Notes: a model not told the origin generated them from the sequence alone. A stretch of DNA of 64,000 nt from Muraenolepis orangiensis (GCA_027704905.1 JANIIK010000743.1:1-64000); one strand, 5' to 3'. Numbered from the stretch's first letter, positions 1-9,908 are shown. A program made the numbers and translations.

Positions 1-172
1 TTTATGGATGTATTACTATGTGTTATTTAGTCACTAACCACTCAAAGTGAATTCACATACATGTCCTGCATGAATGCACTATTGTAAGTCACTTTGGACA
101 AAGTGTCTGCTATATGCCTGTTATGTAATGTTATGTAATGTAATGTAATGTAATGTAATGTAATGTAATGAG
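1..172 (+). repeat. 3' part of an intercluster SINE-like element with (TAATG)n tail
   Basis: This stretch is nearly identical to 16834-17000 and 38195-38430. It ends in the widespread fish tail (a 'cactttggacaaagtgtctgc' type core followed by TGTAATG repeats). The full copies begin near 16600 and 37985 with a tRNA B-box-like stretch (GAGTTTGATCC), so this is the 3' part of a SINE-like element whose 5' end lies outside the window. It marks the left border of the about 20-kb duplicated unit. Confidence 0.6.
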
Positions 173-815
173 CAGGTATGGTTTCCACATTTTGCCTACA
201 GGTAGACTACGGACATTGGGATTCAAACACAGAACCTTTTGTCTAGGGATGGGCTGTTATTATTTATATAATCACATATTATGACATTTGTCCTCTAATA
301 TATTTAAATAAAACATTTAAAAAACATATTTACACAATAACTAACTAAATAAGATAAATAAATAAATGGGTATAAAAATAGAAAACGTAAAGAAAAGTGA
401 CTTGAGTGAGTGGTGGTGAGCTGGTTTGCTTATTGAAGGATTTGGATTCCATTAATGATTGATATCTATAATTGTATATGATCAATATATTATAATGATG
501 ACATTTAATGTCTTATATAGTAAACATAATAAATAAAACAACCGTAAAGAAAAGTGAATAAAATCAATACCACATGGTCTTAGGCAGAGCCGGGTTGCTT
601 AGTGAAGAATGTGTAGTTGTAAAGAGTTTAAAAGTAGAGCAAACTAAAGGCATTAAGCGGTGGTGCATACAGGTGGGTCAGGTCACCAGCAATCCACTGG
701 AAACAAACATGTCCAAACTGATCTAAGACACAAAGACAGTGGAGTCTGAGGCAGATCAAAAGTCTGACTATAAGACGGCTAAACATACACACTTGATTGA
801 TAAGATATGACACAT
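173..815. other. AT-rich intercluster spacer, duplicated at 17450-18100
   Basis: The spacer is AT-rich. It matches 17450-18100 closely throughout, and the first part also matches 38440-38790. I see no gene. Short open frames here on either strand are conserved only because the DNA is duplicated, and they lack codon bias or domain features. Confidence 0.6.
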
Positions 816-1150
816 ATTACATACAGCTACTACCTCAACTACCACATCGTACATAAAACTACAACCTTTAACTATAACAACCTCAACTACCACATATTAC
901 ATACAGCTACTACCTCAACTACCACATAGTATATAAAACTACAACCTTTTATCTATAACAACCTCAACTACCACATATTACATACAGCTACTACCTCAAC
1001 TACCACATAGTATATAAAACTACTACCTCAACTAACACATATTACATACAACTACTACCTCAACTACCACATATTATAAACAGCGACTACCTTAACTACC
1101 ACATATGTTATAAAACTACAACAAATGGTAAATAACTACCTCAACCACCA
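816..1150. repeat. Degenerate 32-bp satellite (ACTACCTCAACTACCACATA type)
   Basis: Diverged head-to-tail copies of the 32-bp unit that forms the large arrays downstream of the V genes. Here many copies carry ATACAGC or ATAAAAC variants. The same type of block recurs at 18100-18385. Confidence 0.75.
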
Positions 1151-1640
1151 CATATAATCAGAATCAGAAAGTGGTTTATTGCCGTATTCCGTTGTAAAAA
1201 CACACATTGGAATTTGACACGAGTCACAACACAGAAACGTGTCAAACAAAACAGGACAGACAAGGAAAAACTATAAGTCCAGTGATAATTTAGCATTTTA
1301 AAATATAAATATAAATACAAGTGTAAATATAAATATAAATATAAATATAAATATAAATATAGATATAAATATATATATAAATATAAGTATTGGTCAGTAT
1401 GTGTGGATGTATGAGGCCTGGTCCAGTGGGGGGTCTTCAGAGGGGGGGCCTCCTGCTGGAGGGGAGAGGAGCAGAGAGACTGGGGCCTGGGTGAGAGGAG
1501 GGGTCCAGACTAAACACAACTAGACTAAAACAATACAAGGCTAAACAATATGGACACTAATATTCACTAGCAGACTAAGTCCAGTGCACATTTTGCATTT
1601 TAATCTAAATCTAAATCAAAGTATAAATATATATATGTGT
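1151..1640. repeat. Fragment of a dispersed fish repeat with (ATAAAT)n tract
   Basis: It starts with an AGAATCAG...TTTATTGCC stretch typical of 3' ends of dispersed fish elements. An AT microsatellite (about 1300-1390) follows, then a GC-rich block (GGTCCAGTGGGG through GGGCCTGGGTGAGAGG). The block recurs at 18385-18900, and a longer version lies at 22863-23120. Its family is not recognised. Confidence 0.5.
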
Positions 1641-1645
1641 ATAAA

Positions 1646-1824
<179 letters not shown>

Positions 1825-2129
1825 CTTTCACTGTAATCTCCAGAGACTCTTCTGAAAACCTCCACTGACTTCCTGTCCCTCTAGAGACCCAGGTGGGCGT
1901 CAGCTAAAACTGGAGATCATTTGAATAGCTACGGTTCACTGCTCACAGAATACGGTTAATGAACCACATCTTTAAGAGATGATGTCGGTTTGGTCTTTGA
2001 CTAATAAACTCAACCATGATTAATATGGAACTGTTTCCACCACTCAGCATGCTAGGGATCCTCTGTCTCCGTGAGAGATACTGAATGTCTCTCCAGACGT
2101 ACTTCTACACGTTTCTAAGTTGGTATGTG

Positions 2130-2327
2130 TGTAACAGTCAGTGTCCAGCACTGACCACTGACTGTTACTGTTACTATTACTGGAACTGACCACCTCCGGC
2201 ACGAGAGGCCACGTTCTAACGTGAGAGCTCAAACCCACAGGCCCTAGCTTCATCGCTAGAACGGCTATTTAGGTGTGGGGGAGTGAGGTTTACCACTGCA
2301 CAGCGCCACCTGCTGGCGTCTGTTACA
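2130..2327. mobile_element. 198-bp MITE-like segment with CTCF-type motif, cluster A
   Basis: The segment is bounded by inverted repeats TGTAACAG and CTGTTACA. It is exactly 198 bp in all four clusters. It is missing from the three decayed copies of this flank (about 13270, 36510 and 63590), where the two sides are almost directly joined. This supports an insertion, although deletion from the relics is not excluded. It carries CCAGCAGGTGGCGC on the minus strand (2303-2316), which fits the CTCF consensus CCASYAGRKGGCRS at every position. Confidence 0.5.
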
Positions 2328-2646
2328 TGTGCAGAAACCTGGACACCCTGAACTACTGTTTGATGAAGTGACATGAAGTCAGTCTGAAACACATGGGTCA
2401 TTTCAGCAGCAGTGTCTCTATGACTGACACTGGTCCACTGGATCCAGTGAACACACCTTCCAAGAAGAGCCACACAAGCAACACTTTGGTCATTCAGAGA
2501 TGAGACAAACCACAGCTTTACCCTTCATTCAAACGGCTGGTCAAATATTTAATGAAGAAATAGAAGAGGTGTTATACTTGTTTAGAGCGTGGACAGAAGA
2601 TATACCATCAGAAATGATGACAATAAATCATTGTTTTTTTTACATC

Positions 2647-2652
2647 TTTATT
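2647..2652 (-). promoter_or_regulatory. Poly(A) signal of the cluster A light chain
   Basis: AATAAA on the minus strand, about 185 bp beyond the constant-exon stop codon. It is preserved at 7635, 24727 and 50500 in the other clusters. Confidence 0.7.
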
Positions 2653-2837
2653 AAATGTTCAACATGTGACAAACTCAAGCAAAGGGGTAACAGACCATGA
2701 AGCGTAATGCTAATGGCTCAAAGACATGTTATATTGATGGAGGTCATCAGAAGCTGCAGCTACCTTAGACAGAGAGATAGAAAGCAGACGTGTCAGAGGA
2801 GATTTGTATTCTACACTACTTCCATGCTGGAGCCTCT

Positions 2838-3160
2838 CTACTCTGAACACTGGTCAGGATTCAGGGTTTGAGTGACAGGCGTCTGGCCGCTCCTACTGGC
2901 CTCACAGCTCACTGAGCCCGCCTTCCTCCACTGGTCCGCAGGGAGGGTCAGGGCGCTGCTCCGGCTGTAGGTGCCATCTTTCCCCAGGACCCCCGGGCTA
3001 TCCGACACCCCGGCAGACCTGCTGCTGCCCCCCACCTTCCAGCCAAGCTTCCAGTCTGAGGGGAAGCCCCCAGTGGCCAAACACAGCAGTGCAGCCCTGC
3101 CCTGCTCCAGCTCCACTCTGGAGGGAGGAAGGAGGCTCAGCGTGGGCTGAACCACTCCCA
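2838..3160 (-). CDS. Immunoglobulin light chain constant exon, kappa-like L1 type (cluster A)
   Basis: Single CL exon of 323 bp, encoding an Ig C1-set domain that pairs with the heavy chain. A polypyrimidine tract and AG (complement of 3161-3162) define the acceptor. The exon starts in phase 1, matching the J donor, and ends at TAG. The translation begins GVVQPTLSLLPPS. It has the intradomain cysteines in LLCLATGGFP and SVSCEAS, the core tryptophan of LGWKV, and a C-terminal DQCSE whose cysteine would link to the heavy chain. The FPSDW and GVLGKDGTYSRSS stretches resemble teleost L1/G chains, from memory of that family. J lies 926 bp upstream on the same strand. The domain looks intact. Confidence 0.93.
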
Positions 3161-3300
3161 CTGGAAGAGAGAGAGAGAGAGGAGACAAGTGGACAACTGG
3201 CTCCCTTAACATGGCCGCTCATAGGGAGCACAGAGGACTGGAAGATTCATCAACTGTTGGAATTGTTGATTGAAATGTGGAAACTAATATAAATGAAACC

Positions 3301-3339
3301 ATGACACATTTAAATGTTAGAAACATTTAAATGTGTCAT
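3301..3339. repeat. Perfect 18-bp-arm hairpin in the J-C intron
   Basis: A 39-nt palindrome with 18-bp arms and a 3-nt centre (AGA), beginning ATGACACATTT. It is retained in cluster B (8289-8327, also perfect arms) and slightly imperfect in C and D. It lies inside the primary transcript of the J-C region. Confidence 0.85.
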
Positions 3340-3361
3340 GTATTTATTTCTAAATCTTAAA

Positions 3362-3545
3362 TCCTCTTTATTGGTCTCATACATGTACACACACAGTGAA
3401 ATGTGTTCATTTAACCCATCCTAGTATTAGAAGCTGTGGTCTTGCTCAAGGGCACCTCGACAGTGACCAGGTGTTTCGGGGACTTGAACCGGGGACCTTC
3501 CGGTTCCCAAGTCCCAAAAGACAGAGCTATCCTGTCACCAATTTA
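3362..3545 (-). mobile_element. tRNA-derived SINE-like insertion in the J-C intron (cluster A)
   Basis: Read on the minus strand, it has a tRNA-like head with a B-box-like GGTTCAAGTCC and an upstream TAGCTC A-box-like stretch. A body typical of fish SINEs follows (TGCCCTTGAGCAAGAC), with an AATAAAG-containing tail. Imperfect direct repeats of about 35 bp flank it. It sits at the same place in all four clusters, so it predates their duplication. Confidence 0.6.
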
Positions 3546-4086
3546 ATTTATATAAATTTCCACATTAATATAAATGAATACATGAGACACATTGTAATGT
3601 TTCTACAGCTGTCAGGTGGCAGAACTTCTTCAGATTCGTTTCTCACTTCCCTTTTCTTATATTTAATTCAACGTTCGGCCAAAACACAACAGAATAATTT
3701 ACTAACAATTTAATGGGAACTTTTGAGCACAGAAATACATTTGCAAATTAAATGTTCTATTCATTAAATTACGACTTTTAAGAAGTCTAAACTGAACTTG
3801 AAGGATACTTGTTAGCCCATTTCATGAAGTACAAAGTAAATCAATGATATGCTTAATAAATGATGAATGTTCATCATAATTAAATCATTACAAAAACAGT
3901 GTAAATAATAACATTAAGTGACTGAACTCCAATCAACAATATGTGTCTACTGCCCTTAACAACCAAACATTTAGAAGTTTAAAAGTATAGAATATAAATT
4001 AAAAAATGAGTTATTCAGACCTATATCGATATAAACTTAATGTTTAGGGAGTTATATCAGATAAAGAAAAGTGTCCTTGTACTTAC

Positions 4087-4124
4087 AGTCAACGGTGAGT
4101 TTGGTGCCTCCACCAAAAGTCCAC
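4087..4124 (-). CDS. Light chain J segment, WTFGGGTKLTVD (cluster A)
   Basis: A 38-bp J exon encoding the FGGGT beta-bulge motif and the end of FR4. It runs from the heptamer to a GTAAGT donor (complement of 4081-4086). It ends in phase 1, so splicing to the constant exon gives VDLGVVQP. All four J segments are identical here except the first codon, which is TGG (Trp) in this one. Confidence 0.95.
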
Positions 4125-4163
4125 CACAGTGATACATCCTCAATAAGAGTCTGTACAAAAACC
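4125..4163 (-). promoter_or_regulatory. 23-RSS of J (cluster A)
   Basis: Heptamer CACTGTG (4125-4131), 23-bp spacer, nonamer GGTTTTTGT (4155-4163), read on the minus strand. Both elements are consensus. Confidence 0.95.
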
Positions 4164-4639
4164 TCCCTCCCATTGAAGACACATCTCACTGACACATAGA
4201 CACTAACTTATCACAGGAAACTATGAAGGAATTCACATTTGATCAACTCAAGCCCTGGTTAGTCACTTTTATCAAGTGTTTCAAAGTATGGATTGTATTT
4301 ATTCTACGTGTATTTTGGAATATAAAAAATATTTGAAGGACATTTGATTATCTCAACACAAGTACGCTCACCTAACTTAATAAAGATAAAAGTGAAATAC
4401 AGATACATGAATTACAAAGTACTACTAGTATACATTATTTTATTTTTTTAAGAAACTAGTCAATTTGTATTTTTTTAAAGAAGTAGAACATTTAAGAATG
4501 TCAAACAAACCAAGAAAAACATGAATTGGAAAAAAGTCACGTATGATGAATTCTGATTGTTTGCAGCTAAATCCACATCGTATTCCATGAAGTGTGAATG
4601 TAGAAGAGATACAGAGGTCCTCCCAGAATGTATGCATTC
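4164..4639. other. Spacer between J and the V upstream repeat
   Basis: AT-rich single-copy-like DNA conserved among the four clusters. I see no gene in it. Germline transcripts of J would start in or near this stretch. Confidence 0.5.
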
Positions 4640-5065
4640 ACCCTAACCCCCAGTGTGATGAGTGGAAACAGGTGGTTCACTCTCACCCCCAGTGTGATGA
4701 GTGGAAACAGGTGGTTCACTCTCACCCCCAGTGTGATGAGTGGAAACAGGTGGTTCACTCTCACCCCCAGTGTGAAGAGTGGAAACAGGTGGTTCACTCT
4801 CACCCCCAGTGTGATGAGTGGAAACAGGTGGTTCACTCTCACCCCCAGTGTGATGAGTGGAAACAGGTGGTTCACCCTCACCCCCAGTGAGATGAGTGGA
4901 AACAGGTGGTTCACTCTCACCCCCAGTGTGATGAGTGGAAACAGGTGGTTCACTCTCACCCCCAGTGTGATGAGTAGAAACAGGTGATTCACTCTCACCC
5001 CCAGTGTGATGAGTGGAAACAGGTGGTTCACTCTCACCCCCAGTGTGATGAGTGGAAACAGGTCA
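4640..5065. repeat. 39-bp minisatellite upstream of V, about 11 copies (cluster A)
   Basis: Head-to-tail 39-bp units (AGTGTGATGAGTGGAAACAG core) end within about 20 bp of the V octamer. Because 39 is a multiple of 3, frames stay open on both strands, which gives spurious ORFs. Copy number differs between clusters: about 11, 7, 10 and 6. Confidence 0.95.
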
Positions 5066-5082
5066 TTTCCATACAGAGGAAG

Positions 5083-5127
5083 CTTTGCATGCTGAGCTGA
5101 AACTGGGCTTCTGAGAGGGTTTAAAAG
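5083..5127 (+). promoter_or_regulatory. V promoter: octamer-like and TATA-like boxes (cluster A)
   Basis: CTTTGCAT (5083-5090) matches the Ig octamer ATTTGCAT at 7 of 8 bases. It is followed about 30 bp later by TTTAAAAG (5120-5127). The start codon is about 65 bp downstream. This is the normal layout of Ig V promoters. Confidence 0.75.
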
Positions 5128-5191
5128 TCCTCTCAGTTCAACACTGCAGGACTCTGAGCTGTCACTCAACACCCCAGAAACCGTGGCAACC

Positions 5192-5657
5192 ATGAACCAC
5201 CTCACCATCCTTTTCTGGACAGTGGTCTGTGGATCCTTAACAGGTGGGTTCATTCCTCTCCATCCACATGTGGACCACCCGTCTGTGTTTGCTTGTGTTT
5301 TCTGTTGGATGACTCCATGTTATGTTTGTTTGTTTTCTATAGGAACCAGCAGTCAGGTGACTGTGACCCAGCCACCAGTAGTGACTTTTACTGCAGGATC
5401 CAGAGTCACTCTGACCTGTAAAACCAACCTAGCGGTTTACGGTGGTACTTACATATTCTGGTACCAACAGAAACCCGGTGAAGCCCCCAAGCTCATCATG
5501 AAATTGATAAACCAACTTGTATCACCAACACCAGCTCGGTTTAGTGGCAGTGGAGGCAGCACTGACTTCTCTCTGACCATCACCGGAGCCCAGCCTGAAG
5601 ACGCAGCAGTTTATCACTGTCTGAGTCTCTACTACCCTCTCAGTGTTCAAGTGTTCA
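5192..5657 (+). CDS. Light chain V gene without a recombination signal (cluster A)
   Basis: Leader exon 5192-5243 (MNHLTILFWTVVCGSLT), intron 5244-5342 (99 bp, GT-AG), V exon 5343-5657. The V domain has the FR1 cysteine (LTCKTN), FWYQQKPGEAPKLIM, RFSGSGGSTDFSLTI, and EDAAVYHC with the second cysteine. The frame is intact. The 3' end reads GTGTTCACAG and then runs straight into GA repeats. The CACAGTG heptamer, 12-bp spacer and nonamer present in the other three V genes are gone. It should be transcribed but unable to rearrange normally. CDR2 (LINQLVS) matches the cluster C V gene. Confidence 0.9.
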
Positions 5658-5659
5658 CA

Positions 5660-6360
5660 GAAGAGAAGAGAGAGAAGGGAGGCAAGGGAGAGAAGAGAGA
5701 GAAGAGAGAGAAGGGAGAGAAGAGAGAGAAGAGAGAGAAGAGAGAGAAGGGAGGGAAGGGAGAGAAGGGAGAGAAGAAAGAGAAGGGAGAGAAGGGAGAA
5801 CGGGAGAGAAGGAGAGATGAGAGAGAAGGGAGAGAAGAGAGAGAAGAGAGAGAAGAGAGAGAAGGGAGAGAAGGGAGAGAAGGGAGAGAAGGGAGGGAAG
5901 GGAGAGAAGGGAGAGAAGAGAGAGAAGAGAGAGAAGGGAGAGAAGGGAGAGATGAGAGAGAAGAGAGAGAAGAGAGAGAAGGGAGAGAAGGGAGAGAAGA
6001 GAGAGAAGGGAGAGAAGGGAGAGAAGAGAGAGAAGGGAGGGAAGGGAGAGAAGGGAGAGAAGAGAGAGAAGGGAGAGAAGAGCGAGAAGAGAGAGAAGAG
6101 AGAGAAGGGAGAGAAGGGAGAGAAGGGAGAGAAGAGAGAGAAGGGAGAGAAGGGAGAGAAGAGAGAGAAGGGAGAGAAGGGAGAGAAGAGAGAGAAGGGA
6201 GGGAAGGGAGAGAAGGGAGAGAAGAGAGAGAAGGGAGAGAAGAGCGAGAAGAGAGAGAGAGAGAGAAGGGAGAGAAGGGAGAGAAGAGAGAGAAGGGAGA
6301 GAAGAGCGAGAAGAGAGAGAAGGGAGAGAAGGGAGAGAAGGGAGAGAAGGGAGAAAGGTC
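5660..6360. repeat. GA-rich homopurine array
   Basis: About 700 bp of GAGAAGGGA/GAGAAGAGA units with no pyrimidine runs on the plus strand. A related array lies at 48290-48910. Both are followed by the same AGGTCAGAGGGAGGGGAGAG junction. The 481-aa open frame that runs from V into it is an artefact. Confidence 0.95.
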
Positions 6361-6625
6361 AGAGGGAGGGGAGAGAAGTCAGGATAAAGAGTCAACATAT
6401 TATAAAATGGTCAACATAGTATATACAACTACCACACATATATGTGTGTTTACACCTCGTGTAAACAAAGTTTACACGAGGCAAAATCAGTTTTCAACAC
6501 ATATTATATACAACTACTACCTCAACTACCACATATTACATACAACTACTACCTCAACTACCACATATTACATACAACTACTGCCTCAACTACAACATAT
6601 TATATACAACTACTACACCATTGAC
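6361..6625. repeat. GA-array edge and degenerate 32-bp satellite
   Basis: A short unique junction (to about 6500) followed by about four diverged 32-bp satellite units. The block recurs at 48911-49455 in front of cluster D. Confidence 0.75.
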
Positions 6626-6710
6626 TAACAGTTTTGGATTCACTCTTTGTAGCAATGGCTTGTAATAAAACAATGGTTTGACACAAGAGGGCACCACTGA
6701 GCCGGAATGT

Positions 6711-6813
<103 letters not shown>

Positions 6814-7118
6814 CTTTCACTGTAATCTCCAGAGACTCTTCTGAAAACCTCCACTGACTTTCTGTCCCTCTAGAGACCCAGGTGGGCGTCAGCTAAAACT
6901 GGAGATCATTTGAATAGCTACGGTTCACTGCTCACAGAATACGGTTAATGAACCACATCTTTAAGAGATGATGTCGGTTTGGTCTTTGACTAATAAACTC
7001 AACCATGATTAATATGGAACTGTTTCCACCACTCAGCATGCTAGGGATCCTCTGTCTCCGTGAGAGATACTGAATGTCTTTCCAGACGTACTTCTACACG
7101 TTTCTAAGTTGGTATGTG

Positions 7119-7316
7119 TGTAACAGTCAGTGTCCATTACTGAGCACTGACTGTTACTGTTACTATTACTGGAACTGACCACCTCCGGCACGAGAGGCCA
7201 CGTTCTAACGTGAGAGCTCAAACCCACAGGCCCTAGCTTCATCGCTAGAACGTCTATTTAGGTGTCAGGGAGTGAGGTTTACCACTGCACAGCGCCACCT
7301 GCTGGCGTCTGTTACA
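7119..7316. mobile_element. 198-bp MITE-like segment with CTCF-type motif, cluster B
   Basis: Same TGTAACAG/CTGTTACA-bounded segment as in cluster A. The CTCF-type motif is at 7292-7305 on the minus strand. Confidence 0.5.
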
Positions 7317-7634
7317 TGTGCAGAAACCTGGACACCCTGAACTACTGTTTGATGAAGTGACATGAAGTCAGTCTGAAACACATGGGTCATTTCAGCAGCA
7401 GTGTCTCTATGACTGACACTGGTCCACTGGATCCAGTGAACACACCTTCCAAGAAGAGCCACACAAGCAACACTTTGGTCATTCAGAGATGAGACAAACC
7501 ACAGCTTTACCCTTCATTCAAACGGCTGGTCAAATATTTAATGAAGAAATAGAAGAGGTGTTATACTTGTTAGAGCATGGACAGAAGATATACCATCAGA
7601 AATGGTGACAATAAGTCATTGTTTTTTTTACATC

Positions 7635-7640
7635 TTTATT
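7635..7640 (-). promoter_or_regulatory. Poly(A) signal of the cluster B light chain
   Basis: AATAAA on the minus strand, 186 bp past the stop codon of the constant exon. Confidence 0.7.
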
Positions 7641-7825
7641 AAATGTTCAACATGTGACAAACTCAAGCAAAGGGGTAACAGACCATGAAGCGTAATGCTA
7701 ATGGCTCAAAGACATGTTATATTGATGGAGGTCATCAGAAGCTGCAGCTACCTTAGACAGAGAGATAGAAAGCAGACGTGTCAGAGGAGATTTGTATTCT
7801 ACACTACTTCCATGCTGGAGCCTCT

Positions 7826-8148
7826 CTACTCTGAACACTGGTCAGGATTCAGGGTTTGAGTGACAGGCATCTGGCCGCTCCTACTGGCCTCACAGCTCAC
7901 TGATTCCACCTTCTTCCACTGGTCCGCAGGGAGGGTCAGGGCGCTGCTCCGGCTGTAGGTGCCATCTTTCCCCAGGACCCCCGGGCTATCCGACACCCCG
8001 GCAGACCTGCTGCTGCCCCCCACCTTCCAGCCAAGCTTCCAGTCTGAGGGGAAGCCCCCAGTGGCCAAACACAGCAGTGTAGCCCTGCCCTGCTCCAGCT
8101 CCACTCTGGAGGGAGGAAGGAGGCTCAGCGTGGGCTGAACCACTCCCA
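7826..8148 (-). CDS. Immunoglobulin light chain constant exon, kappa-like L1 type (cluster B)
   Basis: CL exon of 323 bp with the same acceptor, phase and stop as cluster A. It differs from cluster A at a few residues: RATLLCLA for RAALLCLA, WKKVESVSCEA for WRKAGSVSCEA, and GQMPVTQ for GQTPVTQ. The two intradomain cysteines, the core tryptophan and the terminal DQCSE are kept. It appears functional. Splicing partner is the J at 9088-9125. Confidence 0.93.
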
Positions 8149-8288
8149 CTGGAAGAGAGAGAGAGAGAGGAGACAAGTGGACAACTGGCTCCCTTAACAT
8201 GGCCGCTCATAGGGAGCACAGAGGACTGGAAGATTCATCAACTGTTGGAATTGTTGATTGAAATGTGGAAATTAATATAAATGAAACC

Positions 8289-8327
8289 ATGACACATTTA
8301 AATGTTTGAAACATTTAAATGTGTCAT
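8289..8327. repeat. Perfect hairpin in the J-C intron (cluster B)
   Basis: Same 39-nt palindrome as in cluster A with 18-bp perfect arms. The centre is TGA. Confidence 0.85.
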
Positions 8328-8349
8328 GTATTTATTTCTAAATCTTAAA

Positions 8350-8533
8350 TCCTCTTTATTGGTCTCATACATGTACACACACAGTGAAATGTGTTCATTT
8401 AACCCATCCTAGTATTAGAAGCTGTGGTCTTGCTCAAGGGCACCTCGACAGTGCCAAGGTGTTTCGGGGACTTGAACCGGGGACCTTCCGGTTCCCAAGT
8501 CCCAAAAGACAGAGCTATCCTGTCACCAATTTA
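8350..8533 (-). mobile_element. tRNA-derived SINE-like insertion in the J-C intron (cluster B)
   Basis: Orthologous to the element at 3362-3545, with the same B-box-like sequence and flanking repeats. Confidence 0.6.
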
Positions 8534-9087
8534 ATTTATATAAATTTCCACATTAATATAAATGAATACATGAGACACATTGTAATGTTTCTACAGCTGT
8601 CAGGTGGCAGAACTTCTTCAGATTCGTTTCTCACTTCCCTTTTCTTATATTTAATTCAACGTTCGGCCAAAACACTACAGAATAATTTACTAACAATTTA
8701 ATGGGAACTTTTGAGCACAGAAATACATTTGCAAATTAAATGTTCTATTCATTCAATTACGACTTTTAAGTCTAAACTGAACTTGAAGGATACTCGTTAG
8801 CCCATTTCATGAAGTACAAAGTAAATCAATGATATGCTTAATAAATGATGAATGTTCATCATAATTAAATCATTACAAAAACAATGTAAATAATAACATT
8901 AAGTGACTGAACTCCAATCAATAATATGTGTCTACTGCCCTTAACAACCAAACATTTAGAAGTTTAAAAGATTATAATATAATATTTTAGAATATCAATT
9001 AAAAGAATCAATTCTTTAGTTCTATTTCGATATAAAGGTAATGTTTAGGGAGTTATGTCAGATAAAGAAAAGTGTCCTTGTACTTAC

Positions 9088-9125
9088 AGTCAACGGTGAG
9101 TTTGGTGCCTCCACCAAAAGTGTAC
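9088..9125 (-). CDS. Light chain J segment, YTFGGGTKLTVD (cluster B)
   Basis: 38-bp J exon with GTAAGT donor. The first codon is TAC (Tyr). The remaining bases match the other J segments exactly. Confidence 0.95.
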
Positions 9126-9164
9126 CACAGTGATACATCCTCAATAAGAGTCTGTACAAAAACC
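9126..9164 (-). promoter_or_regulatory. 23-RSS of J (cluster B)
   Basis: CACTGTG heptamer, 23-bp spacer, GGTTTTTGT nonamer on the minus strand. Identical to cluster A. Confidence 0.95.
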
Positions 9165-9621
9165 TCCCTCCCATTGAAGACACATCTCACTGACACATAG
9201 ACACTAACTTATCACAGGAAACTATGAAGGAATTCACATTTGATCAACTCAAGCCCTGGTTAGTTACTTTTATCAAGTGTTTGAAGGTATGGATTGTATT
9301 TATTCTGCATGTATTATTCTAAAAATATTTGAAAGACATTTGATTATCCCATTATCTCAAGTGCACTCACCTAACTTAATTAAGATGAAAGTGAAATATA
9401 GGTATATGAATTACAAAGATAATACTACTATACATTATTATGTTTATTTAAGAAACTAGCACATTTGTATTTTTTTAAAGAAGCAGAACATTTAAGAATG
9501 TCAAACAAACCAAGAAAAACATGAATTAGAAAAAAGTCACAGATGATGAATTCTGATTGTTTGCAGCTATAAAGTGTGAATGTAGAAGAGATACAGAGGT
9601 CCTCCCAGAATGTATGCATTC

Positions 9622-9891
9622 ACCCTAACCCCCAGTGAGATGAGTGGAAACAGGTGGTTCACTCTCACCCCCAGTGTGATGAGTGGAAACAGGTAGTTCA
9701 CTCTCACCCCCAGTGTGATGAGTGGAAACAGGTGGTTCACTCTCACCCCCAGTGAGATGAGTGGAAACAGGTGGTTCACTCTCACCCCCAGTGTGATGAG
9801 TGGAAACAGGTGGTTCACTCTCACCCTCAGTGAGATGAGTGGAAACAGGTGGTTCACTCTCACCCCCAGTGTGATGAGTGGAAACAGGTCA
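9622..9891. repeat. 39-bp minisatellite upstream of V, about 7 copies (cluster B)
   Basis: Same 39-bp unit as at 4640-5065. Some copies have AGTGAGATG for AGTGTGATG. Confidence 0.95.
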
Positions 9892-9908
9892 TTTCCATAC
9901 AGAGGAAG

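Noticed and set aside
628..813. 61-aa minus ORF repeated at 17919-18104
   Set aside because: Identical only because the spacer is duplicated. No coding signature and no flanking gene signals.
3480..3530. tRNA gene
   Set aside because: Only a B-box-like and a weak A-box-like stretch are seen, with no foldable full tRNA. It fits a tRNA-derived SINE head.
3396..3713. 105-aa plus ORF in the J-C intron, repeated in cluster B
   Set aside because: It lies over the SINE-like insertion and intron on the strand opposite to J and C.
4567..5253. 228-aa and 98-119-aa ORFs over the 39-bp repeat (also near 9567, 26657 and 52433)
   Set aside because: The period is a multiple of three. The minus frames run through the V promoter and leader. 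No domain, and they lie on a promoter repeat.
5183..6628. 481-aa open frame joining V to a KEGRE-rich protein
   Set aside because: It is the V gene read through its leader intron and then through the GA simple repeat. The repeat part is low-complexity DNA with no stop by composition.
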